Shown here: positions 12,563 to 24,058 of the stretch, piece after piece | Numbering within the stretch: the first letter of the stretch is position 1 | Layout of the letters: each line of letters starts with the position of its first letter | Origin: Cryptomeria japonica | Lineage: Eukaryota > Streptophyta > Pinopsida > Cupressales > Cupressaceae | Direction: 5' to 3' | Length of the DNA: 64,000 nucleotides | NCBI RefSeq assembly: GCF_030272615.1 | Contig: NC_081415.1 | Span: forward strand, 513,804,034 to 513,868,033 | Position numbers and translations under genes: made by a program | The notes under the pieces: model-generated | What the model was told of the DNA's origin: nothing | What the model saw: the letters and a program-made list of their open reading frames with translations, nothing else | The model's database searches: none

Positions 12563-13441
12563 ACATGAGTTTTCTCTAACCTTTCTTCTTGTAAGAATTC
12601 GTGCATCTTTGTCTCCTATGATTTGTTTTGGATCATGATTGAGTTTGACATACCTAGGTATGTTCTTAACAGCTTCCTCTTGCTTTTCTTCTTCATCCTC
12701 GTCTTCATCAACATCATCATCAACCGGTGTAGGAGCACAGTTAGTGGTACTATGCTGATTTGCAACCGATTCCTAGAAGGTTACTACCGGTTCATCTCCT
12801 ACTTGCTCACTATCGGTTTCCTCTGATTTTTTAGAGTTTTCATCAATCCTGACATTGATGCTTTCAACGATTCTCTAAGTCTTGTTGTTGAAACATTTGA
12901 GACCTTTACTCTTGGTAGAATATCCTAAGAATATTGCCTCATCACATTTTGCATCGAACTTGCTCTAATGTTCACTCTTGATATAACATTTGCTACCAAA
13001 CACTCTAAAGTAGCTTACCACTAGTGTCTTACCGGTCTAGTACTCATAAGGAGTCTTGTCCTTACCTTTCTTGATGAGTACTCAGTTCATTGTGTAGACT
13101 GTAGTGCTCACCGCTTCTCTCCAAAAGGTGTGAGCAACTTTTCCTTGGATCAACATAGTTCTAGCCACTTCAACCACAGTCCGGTTATTCCTCTTTGCTA
13201 AGCCATTCTGCTATGGACTCCAGGGGGCAGACAGTTGCCTCTTGATGCCATTCTCTTCACAATATTTTTTGAATTCAATGGAAGTGAATTCCCCTCCTTG
13301 ATTAGTTCTTAAGCACTTAATCCTCTTACCACTTTCTTTTTCAACCAGTGCTCTGAAGGCTTTGAACTTTCCAAAAGCTTTAGATTTGTCCTTCAATAAT
13401 GTGACCCACATCATTCTTGAGCAATCATTTGTTAGAATCAT
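12563..13441 (-). pseudogene. Element E integrase core and linker
   Basis: Minus-strand coding for the second half of the integrase core. 13211-13441 includes NDCSRMMWVTLL and LRTNQGGEF. The following LAKRNNRT box lies near 13170-13190. In Copia the second and third catalytic residues are Asp (in T-D-x-G-G-E-F) and Glu (in E-R-x-N-R-T). Here they are Asn and Lys, both G-to-A type changes, so the enzyme is dead. A Glu/Asp-rich linker to the reverse transcriptase follows. Several stops are present. Confidence 0.8.
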
Positions 13442-13456
13442 AAAATACCTATCTCC

Positions 13457-14197
13457 CTACACACTCCTAGTTTTCATGGGACGACACAAATCAGTATGCA
13501 CAAGATCAAATAAATTGTCTGTAGTGAAAGATTTACCTTTGAAGGTTGAGGAAGATATTTTCCCCAGTTGACACTCTCTGCACAGAGGATTTTTTGGTTT
13601 TCTCAGCATAGGCAATCCTCTAACTGTCTTGATCTTACTAGCCTTCACAATGTTATCAAATTTTATATGGCAAAGTCTCCTATGCCATATCCAACTATCA
13701 TCAAACTTAGCCATAAGACATGTACTGATATTTGCATTCAGCTAAAATAGGTTACCTTTGGTCTGTATGCCAGTGGCCATCCGTTCACCATTCTTTCCTT
13801 TGATTTTGCAGATTCCATTTTTGAATTCCAGAGTGAGTCCACTATCATTCAGCTGGGCAACAGTCAAAAGGTTGTGTCTGAGACCATCTATCCAATACAC
13901 ATTGTTAGGACTACTCTTTCCATTCAGAGAGATGGACCCTCTGCCTTTGACCATACATGGTGCATCATTACCAAAACGAACAAAACCACCATCATACCCT
14001 TCCAGAGATAGTAACTTACTCTGGTCACCAGTCATATGGTGAGAACAACCACTATCAATAATCCACTCATTGGAATTATCAAAGTGGGAGACAAGAGCCT
14101 TCTTGTTTAACAAATCTTCCTTGACTGCAACAAACACAATATCTTCATTTTCTTCATCTTCTGATTCCTCATCAGTGACACCTTCATCAACTGCCAC
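13457..14197 (-). pseudogene. Element E protease and integrase zinc region
   Basis: 13742-14197 is an open frame with an acidic start, then the protease active loop WIIDSGCSHHMTG (DSG intact) and a DGLRHNLLTVAQL segment. 13457-13714 begins with WIWHRRLCHI and CRECQLGK, the His-His-Cys-Cys zinc motif of the integrase N-terminus, and continues to the first catalytic Asp (LVHTDLC). A stop lies between the two frames. Confidence 0.85.
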
Positions 14198-14209
14198 AAA
14201 ATAGTTTCT

Positions 14210-15101
14210 CTAGTTTCCTCCTTTCAACTTCTTGAACTTTTTTGGTTTGTCCTTGTTGTCACCATTAGAATAGTTTACTGCAATGTGACCTATCCAGTTA
14301 CAAGAAAAGCATTTTAAAGGGAGCTTACCTCTGTATTTACCAGTTCCTTTAGGAAGTCTCTTGGCAAGAAGAGCTTCAAATTCCACCAGGATCTCCTCAT
14401 CATCCATTTCTCTACTTTGTTTTGGTTCACAATTGGTACTAGCTTCCTTGCCTTTTCTATATAGTGCAGTAGATGCTCTGAAGGCTGATTCAGTCTTCTG
14501 AATACTGCCATCATAATTATTTAGCTCATAAGTTGTTAGCTTTGCAATGATGGAGTTCAGGGATACTTTTGTCTTATCTATAGATCTCAACTCCTGAATA
14601 GCAGCAACCCTTATTGCATAGACCAATAAAAAGGATCTCAAAACTTGCTAACAATAGTGGAATCTTCCATTTTACCACCCAAACTCTTGATATCTCCAAC
14701 AACAATTTTGATTCTTATTCCATATTGTTGAATGGTCTCTCCTTCAACCATCTGCATATCTTCAAACTTTCCCCTAAGGCTCTCTTCCTTAGCTTGTTTC
14801 ACATGCTCATCACTTCCATAGATATTTTCAAGCGCATCCCATACTTCTTTGGGATTCTCTTTATCCTCAACATCAATAAACTCAATGTTAGATAAACTGT
14901 TGATTAGGGTTTCCATGACTTGCCCATTCTCCTGAATCTCTCTCTCTTTTGATCATTGGTGAGAATACTGATAGGGATAACATAAGCATTCTCAACATAG
15001 CTCCAGTGTTGAGCACACATGCTTCTGATGTATATCTTCATTCTGTCCTTCCATATTTTAAAGTTATCTATGTTAAACTTTGGACCTTCCCTCTTCATCA
15101 T
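14210..15101 (-). pseudogene. gag: Element E gag
   Basis: Three consecutive minus-strand pieces (14904-15101, 14638-14916, 14210-14641) give a Copia gag. They show an FKIWKDRMKIYI start, a VWDALENIYG block, then CFSCNWIGHIAVNY. That last motif is a CCHC zinc knuckle whose final Cys has become Tyr. Frame changes at the overlaps show at least two small indels. The start near 15101 lies about 70 bp from the LTR, as usual for Copia. Confidence 0.8.
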
Positions 15102-15172
15102 TAGTGTACGATCTTTGCCTCAAGCGGTTAAGCTTACAACACAAAGGACCTAGAAGATTCTCTGATGCCAAT

Positions 15173-16577
15173 TGATAACTCAATGATGAATGGTGAGTAC
15201 CAAACCAGTACTAAGAGGGGGGGGTGAATCAATACAGACACAAAAACTTTTCCTAAACCAGTTTGACTACAAATAGTCCTCTTTACTGGCAACCACTAAC
15301 ACCGGTCTAAACTAGATTACCATCGGTTAAACACAATGAGACTGTGAAAGACATAAACCATCAAGACCTAGCTTTCCACACAACCTACACCCTCATTTCC
15401 ACTTTATCCTTATGCATGAACAAGTAATCTACCATTAGAAATATAATAACTTGCTAGCGTAACATGATTCACCACTTGATAGGAAAGAGAAAAGCATCAC
15501 GTGAAAGAGGCATCACACATGACACACATATTTTTCACGTGGAAACCCAACTGGGAAAAACCACGGTGGGGATGAAGACCCACAAGCTATTTTTGAACTC
15601 TTTAGAAGTCTTCTTTGTTAGGAGCCAACTCCGGTTAAGGACTATTACAACAGGTTCTGTTAGGAACCGATCCTTTTAGGGATCACTCGATTAAGGGATG
15701 GCTAGAATACCCGGTTAAGGGTTAAACCCTATTAAAGGTTACCTTGTTAGAGGATTTTAAGAACTCAATGGCTTTGAGTCACCCTATTAAAGGATTTATA
15801 GCAAGCCGGTTAAAGCTACCCTATTAAGGGATTTTCCAATTGTTGAAGTGATTAGAGATGAATAGGTATTACAATGATCTGGTAATAGCACTCAATGCCA
15901 ATGCAGATCTACTTTAGTTCCTTCCTTCTACACACACACTCTGCAGGTATCAATTCTCTTATTTGGTCTGGCAAGAATCACGTATAGCATAAACTAGATA
16001 GGTTGGCAGCATAAACCCTAAAACCTACACATTTAGGTTAAGAAATTGATCGGTTCAATCCTAACCATTGAACACTTTGCAGTGAATACAACGGTCTTGA
16101 ACAGATCTCAAGATGTTCTCCATCATTCGTTCTTCACCGCTTCATGGAGGCAATAACCCATCATGCATTCTCCACTGTTTATAAAGACTTTGCACATTCC
16201 CAAGGTAGATATGATTGATCTCCTTCATGCAATGTCCTTCACGCGCACAAGGCTGACGTGGCAACACAATCTGTTCATCATTACAATGCTAACTCATCAC
16301 ATGATGTCATTGGTTCAATCACACAGGCTTGGAACACTTCAACTAAAAACCCTGAAGCTAAGACTACCAACCGATAGTCATACCACATTTCATGTACCGG
16401 TTCATATTTCAACACATTGATTCACTTGGACAAACATATCGCTTCACCTTTTGCACATATACTGGTTCTCTTTGCCAGTTGCTTAACTTCAATATACTGG
16501 CTCACTTCTCAGCATATTGACATCAATGACAACATACAATATCATCATGTCATCATACTCTTGCACATATGCCAACA
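15173..16577 (-). repeat. Element E LTR (5' LTR in element orientation)
   Basis: Partner of 9294-10775. The plus-strand start TGATAAC is preceded at 15155-15172 by the minus-strand primer site TTGGCATCAGAG. It ends TATGCCAACA at 16577. Confidence 0.9.
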
Positions 16578-17152
16578 ACCACTCCTCTTGTCCACCTTAT
16601 AATCCCTCAACCTAACCATCCATTTACCAAAGATGAGAACATTTCTCCTTCAAAAAATATACCTCAGTCTTTGTAGCCTTCCACTAAGACTAGACAAAAT
16701 CGTTGTACAAGAGAATTCCGATGAAAACTTCATGCTAAAGCTGATGAACTTGTCTCTCAAACTAATCAATCTCCCAAAACACCAATAGTTGACATGATTC
16801 CATTTTCTCCTAAGCAAGATGTTGGACCTAAATCTCCAAATCGTAAGCTATAAAAAACATGTGATGGTTTTACTTCTACTCATGTTAGAACTCCTCTTTT
16901 TATAAATATTGATGAAGAAATAGGTAAAAATGTTATTCATGATGGCAATAAAACTCCTAATGATTCTGATAGTGAATATGAATATGTTGATGATGAAAAT
17001 CATTTATCTCCAGAATTTTTAAAAGACTTAATTCCAGATCCTAAAAATGAACAAAGTGACTTAGCACATGAGCATAGCCCTTGTTTGGATCTTGTGATAG
17101 CTCCATCTGTTGTGCTTGATGTCACTCCTTTGGTGTGTTTCCTACCTTCCTA
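16578..17152 (+). pseudogene. Element F acidic ORF after the protease
   Basis: Coding continues after element E with PLVHLIIPQPNHPF, then a region rich in Asp, Glu and Asn including DSDSEYEYVDDEN. It ends with a stop near 17150. There are at least two stops and one frameshift. No reverse transcriptase motif follows. It may be the remains of the spacer between protease and polymerase in a complete relative; I do not recognise a domain. Confidence 0.45.
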
Positions 17153-17442
17153 AAATAATGATCAGCAAGATCGGGAGGTGGATGTCATGCTAGACTAGTT
17201 GCATTAGTATCGTAGATCCTCCACCTCTCTCCTTTCTTGCTCTTTCATTACCTTTCTTCTATGTGTATCCCTATTCTTCTATTTTTTGTCCCTAGTGATG
17301 TCTACTTGAGGATGATGCAAAGCATTAAGATCTCTTTTGGTGTCTTTCATGTTGACTCAAAAGACACGTGTTCCCTTTCTTCCAAGGTGGTTTCCTTTCT
17401 TTGGGGAATGAGGACTATTCTATGAATATATATACATGATAT
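17153..17442. other. Element F noncoding stretch up to the D insertion
   Basis: Pyrimidine-rich sequence with no recognisable gene. Bases 17438-17442 (GATAT) are the left copy of the TSD of element D. Confidence 0.5.
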
Positions 17443-18248
17443 TATTGGCATATGAACACTCCAATGAGACATTGAAGGTGAATGAAGGTTTTGTCATTGA
17501 TGGCAACCTTACAATCCTATGACACCGGCAAGGCACTACACCAGCATCAGCAGAACACACTCTACACCGACACTCAAAACACCGGCACCAACATAGAGAA
17601 AGGAAGTATACCGACACAAAGCCTGACATGATTTTTGATATATTCTATTTTGTTTATTATTTGAAAAACTTTTTAAGCTGACTTGATATCATTGTAAAAT
17701 GACTTATATATATAAGAAGTCATTGTAGGACATTTTGTAAGAAGTGGAATAAGATAATGAGGTGAAATTAGGTAGACCTATTATGCAAAATATAGGTTAA
17801 GGGGTATATATATAGAGCAAAGCAGAAACTAGTACTGAATCTAGCATTGAAGATGCTATTGTAAAGCAGTACAAGTTATTGGATTTGTATAATCCACATT
17901 GTAAGTCAGTGAGACTTCCATTTGAGTAGTGTGCTCTAGGCACTTGGCCTTCCTACATGTGCAGGCCCCCTTTTGTAAGTAATATTCTCTTATTGGCTAG
18001 TAAGAAAATAGTGTGGGTCAAAAATCCCACCGGTTTTTCCCACACCGGGTTTCCTTGTTAAATCATTGTGTTATGGTGTGTTTCTTATGTGGTTGCTTTC
18101 ATTTCTATTTACTGCATTATTTCTTGTATATCGGTACACTATTATAATATGTTCTACATGTTTTAAATTGAGAAATTCTATTCACCGGTTAGATACTGAT
18201 TCACCCCCCCCCCCCCCCCCCCTCTCAATATCTATGGAAATCCTAACA
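17443..18248 (+). repeat. Element D 5' LTR
   Basis: It starts TATTGGCATATG (TG changed to TA) and ends TCCTAACA. A run of about 20 C residues near 18201-18222 precedes the end, while the partner LTR has about 9. TATATATA near 17704 and 17806 may supply promoter elements. Confidence 0.92.
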
Positions 18249-18266
18249 ATTGGTATTAGAGCTGTG
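18249..18266 (+). other. Element D primer-binding site
   Basis: ATTGGTATTAGAGCTGTG directly follows the LTR. TTGGTAT-AGAGC resembles the plant initiator tRNA-Met primer sites of Copia and some other elements. One C-to-T change is likely inside it. Confidence 0.75.
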
Positions 18267-18319
18267 TCCTCTATTTTCAGAAGCCTAACAACTTGAGGAA
18301 GATCTTGACACCGATAGAG

Positions 18320-18783
18320 ATGGAAAATTTGATGAAGCAACTTGAAGCAACTCTCTCAGACTATGATACAGAGAAATTGAAAAACATCAAACTTGAAGAT
18401 GATCTAAAGGCAGCTTAGGGTATCATTCAGGTACTTCAAGAAAATCTCACCATTGCAAGAAACAAGAGAAGAGAACTTTGTGAAAAGATGCAATTTGAAA
18501 ATGATGAAAAGGAAACTCTAAATGATATGATAGGGAAGCTGAAGCAAGAGAACATGACAACAAAGAATGAAATGTACGATATGACTATGAAGTTTTGCAA
18601 TGAAATTGAAGATAGAAATAAGAATGAAGAAGATTTGACTAGAAGATTAAGTGATGTAGCAAATGAGAACACGAGACTTAGCTATGAAAATGACCTATGC
18701 AAGACAGATCTGATGCATACTCAGAATGATTCAAATGAACTCATGAGACAAAAAGAATTTCTGGAAAGAGAATTGGATACTGT
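18320..18783 (+). pseudogene. Element D gag-like protein, coiled-coil half
   Basis: The frame opens with an ATG at 18320 and runs into element A at 18784. There is one stop at 18416-18418. The translation is almost wholly heptad-like, rich in Glu, Lys, Asn and Leu, as in long gag-type coiled coils. It joins in frame across A to the zinc-knuckle half at 34718. A globular capsid domain before the coiled coil was not seen, which is unusual for Copia gag. Confidence 0.7.
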
Positions 18784-19545
18784 TGTAGACACCCAAAATT
18801 GTCCAGTCTAATTAAATAAATATTTTATTTATTTAATTATCTAAGCCTAATTCTTCTATTAATTAAATAAATCTTTATTTATTTAATTAATTCATTTATC
18901 CTCTTCTAGCCTTATTTCTCATTTGAATAAATACATTTATTTATTTAAATTATCCTTTTCCTAAACTAAATAAATATTTATTTATTTAATTGATTTCACT
19001 TCTTCTATTAATTAAATAAATCTTTATTTATTTAATTAATTCATTATCTTTTTCTACCCATGACACATGTCATTCATCTCTTAATTCCTACACTACCTAC
19101 CTCTTTCATTATTTTATTATTTCTTCTACCTACCCTCTAATCATAGCCGACCTCCTTTTTACACCTCTCAATATTATCCCTCCATTTCATATAGTGTCTT
19201 CTATTTAAGGAGATGTTTCCTTCATTATCAAACCCTAACAACTTGATCAATTGACTATACTACGATCCTACTTGCAACCACATTCCGTTCTTTGTTGAGC
19301 TCTTATGCACATAAAATCTAAGAGCAAATATATCAAGTAAGATCAATGGAGATAGGAAGAATGGAGATCAAAACCTTATTGGACATGTGATGGTATGATC
19401 TTTGTGATTTCATTTGATTTGCATTGTCTTAGGTAATCTTCATATGTTATGGTGGATCTTTGTTGTTGTTAGGCTAGGGTTTGGTGGTTGAATTCATTTA
19501 GCCTTTCAATCTTGTTATTATTGTTATCCATTTTCACCATAAACA
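18784..19545 (+). repeat. Element A 5' LTR
   Basis: TGTAGACACCC to CACCATAAACA. The first 260 bp contain five AT-rich palindromes, the strongest with 14-bp perfect arms (TTAATTAAATAAAT) near 18858-18889 and 19014-19045. A likely TATA region (CTATTTAAGGAG) lies at about 19200-19212. Confidence 0.95.
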
Positions 19546-19570
19546 TTTTGGCACGCCCGGTGGGACTCTT
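19546..19570 (+). other. Element A primer-site region
   Basis: TTTTGGCACGCCCGGTGGGA follows the LTR, in the position and with the general form of Ty3 primer sites. The same words follow the 5' LTR of B at 38749. The priming tRNA is not assigned. Confidence 0.65.
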
Positions 19571-19655
19571 GTCCCTTTGCATTTAACCTCTTTGTTGTAG
19601 ATTTTGCGTTTTTGAAGTTGCAGATCGGACATTTTCGACAGTATTTTTGGTATTT

Positions 19656-19915
19656 CCACGTCTGCACACTTTCGGACCACATTTTTGATTTTCTAGCACG
19701 TCTACCACATCTGGATCCGCATCTGTGTTTTGGCAATATTTTATTTTGCAGGTTCCAAGAAGGCGCATCTGTGTTGTAAAGTCACGTCTGAGTCATTTTA
19801 ACAAGCCTCTATGTCACGGAAGTGCATCTATGCTCTATAGGCGCGTCTGTGCATCACAGAACCACGTCTGCGTTATCCAGTCACGTCTGCATTAGGGGTA
19901 ACCATGTCTATGCTC
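19656..19915 (+). repeat. CGTCTG leader array 1 (element A)
   Basis: About eleven degenerate copies of CACGTCTGTGTT-type words at irregular spacing of roughly 20-30 bp. B has the matching array at 38861-39122. The ACGT core is the centre of plant bZIP sites; function is inference. Confidence 0.7.
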
Positions 19916-20329
19916 ACCCGATTAAAATTTTAGGTTTTCATTGATTCAGTTTTTTGGATTTTGCATTTAGGGTTTCAGATCTGGTTTATTTTGAGCTAAC
20001 ATTTTCAGATCTAGCTAACAAAAGTGGTGCAGCTTGCCTTGGAAGCAAAATCGTTTGGTTGAAGGCCCCTATTTCACAAAGTCTTTTGGGTTTTAAAATA
20101 TACCTAACTTGTGTGTTTGCAAGAAGGGGTGATTATTTCAAACAACCCAAACTACTAACAACTTTTTGTTGTAGGTCCTTGGCAAGGGTTTTGAATTTTT
20201 ATTGTGTGCCTTGTTTTCATAAAATAGCAAACACTTCCATTGGTGCACTAAAATTGAATCATTGTCTTTTGTGTCTTGAGCAATAGGCTCTTTTTGTTTA
20301 ATCTTTAGAAGGCCTGTCTTCCCATGTGG

Positions 20330-20880
20330 TCATTAGGACTACTAGTGAGAAGAGAACGACCCAAGTGGTAGCGAGGAAAACCCACCTCTTCAAAACCCAC
20401 TATAAACAAATGTATTCATGGTGAAAACTATGAATAACGTGTGCTAATTAGTTCATACCAACACTGTGTCTCCCCATAAACCCGTTTGATCAAATTTATT
20501 TGATCAGTTGTAGGGCGTAACCCCTACCGGCTAGGAGCCTTCTATATTTACAGAGCTGAAAGTGCCGCATGTATGGCCACACAAGTGGATGCCCTTACTA
20601 GAAACTTTTTGTTTTAGAAGCCCAAATCCTTCTAGTTGTTGGAGCAGGAGGTCGAACCTCTGGTAGCGGCCCACACACATACGGTTCTTAGTAGAGATAC
20701 AAAGTTCACCATGGGGAGTTTTCATGGGGACTGATGCTTGGCTGACCTGAGAAGTGAGTGCTGAGGGTGGAGCCAGTGAGGTCAAGCATCTAAGTATCTG
20801 CTCTGAATAGCGTAGCCTCGGGGGTAAAACCCCATGTGGGATCAACGACTATTGTCTTGGCCAGCCATAAGAATTGTGCT
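20330..20880 (+). other. Conserved structured leader block (element A)
   Basis: A relatively GC-rich noncoding block conserved in B at 39530-40075. It contains a perfect palindrome TGATCAAAT-TT-ATTTGATCA at 20487-20506 and, six bases on, AGGG-CGTAAC-CCCT at 20512-20525. These could be dimerisation or packaging hairpins of the genomic RNA. A minus-strand open frame (20531-20845) also exists in B but shows no recognisable protein. Confidence 0.5.
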
Positions 20881-21135
20881 TGACTTATTTTAAACATTCA
20901 AACATTCAAGACCAAACAACAAAACATTGTGTCTTTTGTGTCTTCAAGTGTATGTAAAACAATTTTACATCAAACAACACACTTTTTTTTGGAGTCATTT
21001 TGAGTCTAAACACTTGCAAACATTGAGTCCTCATCAACATTGTGTCCTTTTGTCATGAAAAACAGTCAAACAGTCAGATTTGGTCACAACAAAAATGACC
21101 TCACAGATTGGAAAAAATTGCACAAAGTTTACAAA

Positions 21136-21274
21136 AACGCGTCTGTGTCTATTCTAATCACGTCTGTGTCATCTAGCCACGTCTGTGAAGGGCAAAATCG
21201 TGTCTGTGTTGAACAGAGCTACGTCTGTGTCGGCGAACCACGTCTGTGAAGTATACAGGCGCGTCTGTGTCCAG
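21136..21274 (+). repeat. CGTCTG leader array 2 (element A)
   Basis: Seven CGTCTGTG units with lengths 21, 19, 21, 21, 19 and 21 bp between starts, close to two helical turns. Spacers differ, so this is a phased motif array rather than a simple satellite. B carries it at 40344-40501. Confidence 0.8.
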
Positions 21275-21760
21275 AATTGAAAAAATTTTATAGTCCAACA
21301 AACAAACATAGTCAATTTCGGAATTCTTGAGCTTCCTAGGTTGTTTCTCCAAGTTTCATCTAACATTCAACCTATTTTTGGGTCTCACATAGTCCATCAT
21401 TGCTTCACATCTTGCTTTACATTCACACTTGTCTAAACCTGAGTCAAAAGGTCACTTGCTTGTCCTCATTATACTTTGTCAACACACTCCATACAACAAC
21501 ACTTTGCTAAGTGGTCCCTCATCAAGGTTTCTTACCTTTGGGTCTCATTTGGTCTTACTTAGAGTCAAGGTCAGCTTACCTCATCAAGAGAAACTATCCT
21601 CTCTTTGGAAGTCACACCTACTCTACTACATACATACTTGGTCTTACACTTTGGACATCACAAGTACACCTCAAATTCATTTACACTCCATCCAACTCTT
21701 GGTCTTCCATACTTTTTCCATTTTCATCTAGTCTCACACATCATAGTCAATACCTAGTTC

Positions 21761-24058
21761 ATGGTTGAAACTCGTCTTCAAAAATCTAGGAGAGAAACTA
21801 AAGAGGCTCAAGAGTCCACAAACATGAGTTCTTATGAGTATGACAATGATATATTTTTCAATATTGATCACACTACATTGCCTGACATGGATGTCTATAG
21901 AAACATTCCAAATGTTGAGAACATAGACACTACAAACAAGAATGCTACACACAATGACAATATGAACAATTTTTCAATACATTCAGCAGATGTGGAAGAA
22001 TCCATTATGGATCCCCATTTCAATAAGTTGGTTGAGGAAATAATGAGGAGGGATAGACAATACTTCTTACAAATGATGGCACAATGTGGAGCCAAGATAT
22101 CTCATGATTTTGACATGTCTCAAATAATGGAAAATCGACCTTTGCAACAAACTCACTCCAATATGGATCAAAGGAGACCTAATAGTGGAGGAAATAGAGG
22201 ACCATATATGGTACCTGAATCACCATCATCTTTGCTTCAAAAACCAGAGGTCCCACATACACATGGTCAAGCATATGATACTCATCTTCGCAAACCATTA
22301 TGGAAGTCTTACGCAGACAGATATGCTCAATCACATACTCAAGCTACGAATCAACCAAAGCAATTGGATATTCAAAGGCATGCTCAAAATTTGGACATAA
22401 GAAAACCCCGTGTCAAATTTGGGGGCAACACATTAGAACATGACATGCCTATAGAGTATGGTATACATGCACAAAATAGATATGGTGTTCCTCAACATGA
22501 AGCTATACCAAGTGGTCCATATATGTATCATCACTATAGACCTCCTCCATATGAACATGTGTATGATCAATATCATCCATATATGCAACATGCTCCTCCT
22601 CCAATTGGTGCCTCAAACATGGGGTATGATTCAAGAAGTCGATCTCCACCTAAGAGCAATTTGGAGCAACAAATTAGGGACTTACAAAAGAAAATGTAGG
22701 ACATAAATACACCGAAGCCAACATACACAATGAGAGACATATGTCCTTATCCATTCGACGAGAGCATTCCAATGCCTCCATTTCCTACACACTTTGTGAT
22801 GCCTAAATTTGATAAGTATAGAGGAAAAGGGGATCCTAAGGCACACATAAGGTAGTTTTTCATAGCTTGCATTGAAGTAGTAGCAGAAGAGACATATTTG
22901 ATGAGATTATTCCAACAAAGCTTAGGTGATCAAGCTATGGAATGGTTATCCCAACTCCCACCTGGTATTAAGTCATGGGGTGACTTAGCAGAGGCATTTA
23001 TTCAATATTTCTCCTACAATATAGAGATAGACATATCAGTCACTACTTTATGCAACACCAAGCAAAAAGAGGGAGAGTCTTTTGCATCATTTTTACAAAG
23101 ATGGAGGAATCTAGCTAGCAGATGCTCTTATGAAATTCCACAAAAACAAATGGTAGAGATGTTCACACAAAACATTAACAAAGACATTGGTTATGATCTA
23201 AGAAAAGCTTGTTTGTCCACCTTCAAGGATGTCATTGAAAAAGGCTTAGCAACAGAGAAGGTCCTAATTGAACAAGGAGTCATTAAGATATTCAAGGAAA
23301 ACAAAGATGACTTTAAAGGAAAAGACAAGCCAAGATTTTGGAATAAAAACAAAAACACAGTCAATGATGGTGTTGTTGATGCCAATAGAGTGCAACCCAA
23401 ATTCATCTTTTCAGGATCAAGTTCTACAAACAATCAAGTGAATACTCAAACAACTTCCAGATCACGAAGGAAATAAACCCCATTGGGAGAACCACTTCAA
23501 TCAGTCTTCAAAAAGCTAGTGGCAAACAAGGTAATTACAATTCCAGATTTTCCTCCATATGAACCAAAGGTCAAACCAAATTGGTGGAATGATGATGAGT
23601 ATTGTGAATTTCATAAGAGCAAGGGTCATAAGATAGGAAATTGTCATCGACTGAAGAATATCGTACAAGATCTCATTGATAGAGGTGACATTGAGATTGA
23701 GGGACACTCATCCAACCAAGAACATGAGATGTTTAAGGAACCATTCCCAAAGCATGACAAGGGAAAAGCTAAAGTCACAGATGATCAAGCCAATTATACG
23801 AGAGCACCTTACAACTATGATTCAACTATCAATCATATCTCGATGGACAATCATGTCTCTACTATTATCATCAAGGACAAAACTCCGAAGAGTTCTACTC
23901 AGCGACCCAAGATTGTCCTAAGAGGTGTTCGATCTTCTTCCGAACCTACCTCTGAATGTCATGTTACAACTCATCGAGGTAAAATCACTTTGCAAGGTGC
24001 CTCAACTAAAAATACCGCTTCTTCATCAACCAAACCTGAATATGACCTTGTAGAATAG
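21761..24058 (+). pseudogene. gag: Element A gag
   Basis: The ATG at 21761 follows the leader. 21761-22699 is a hydrophilic N-terminal region rich in Asn, Gln, His and Tyr-Pro. 22898-23476 is the gag domain (MEWLSQLPPGIKSWGDL; FASFLQRWRNLA). 23483-24058 has the Cys-His-His-Cys knuckle CEFHKSKGHKIGNC. Stops: 22697-22699, 22853-22855, 23474-23476 and 24056-24058. The last three also occur in B at the same codons. The 23414-24381 segment is almost identical to B although flanking sequence differs by about 6%. Confidence 0.85.

Larger units (their letters stand above)
9294..16577 (-). mobile_element. Element E: Copia LTR retrotransposon in F
   Basis: LTRs at 9294-10775 and 15173-16577 enclose a minus-strand gag-pol. 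The primer site next to the right-hand LTR reads TTGGCATCAGAG on the minus strand (initiator tRNA-Met type). The polypurine tract AAAGGGGGAGAT abuts the LTR at 10776-10790. The putative TSDs are ACCTT (9289-9293) and ACCAC (16578-16582), only three of five identical, which fits an old insertion. It interrupts the protease-like ORF of F. Domain order gag, protease, integrase, reverse transcriptase, RNase H is that of Copia. All genes carry stops or lesions. Confidence 0.9.

Noticed and set aside
17237-17425. Short plus-strand frame after the acidic ORF of F
   Set aside because: Pyrimidine-rich, no domain, interrupted by the D insertion site shortly after.
19741-19760. Possible splice acceptor (TTTTGCAGGTT) in the gag leader of A
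   Set aside because: No matching donor with supporting conservation could be found upstream in both A and B.
20531-20845. Minus-strand open frame in the leader of A, also present in B at 39713-40054
   Set aside because: It is no better conserved than the surrounding leader, has no recognisable domain, and overlaps the structured noncoding block.
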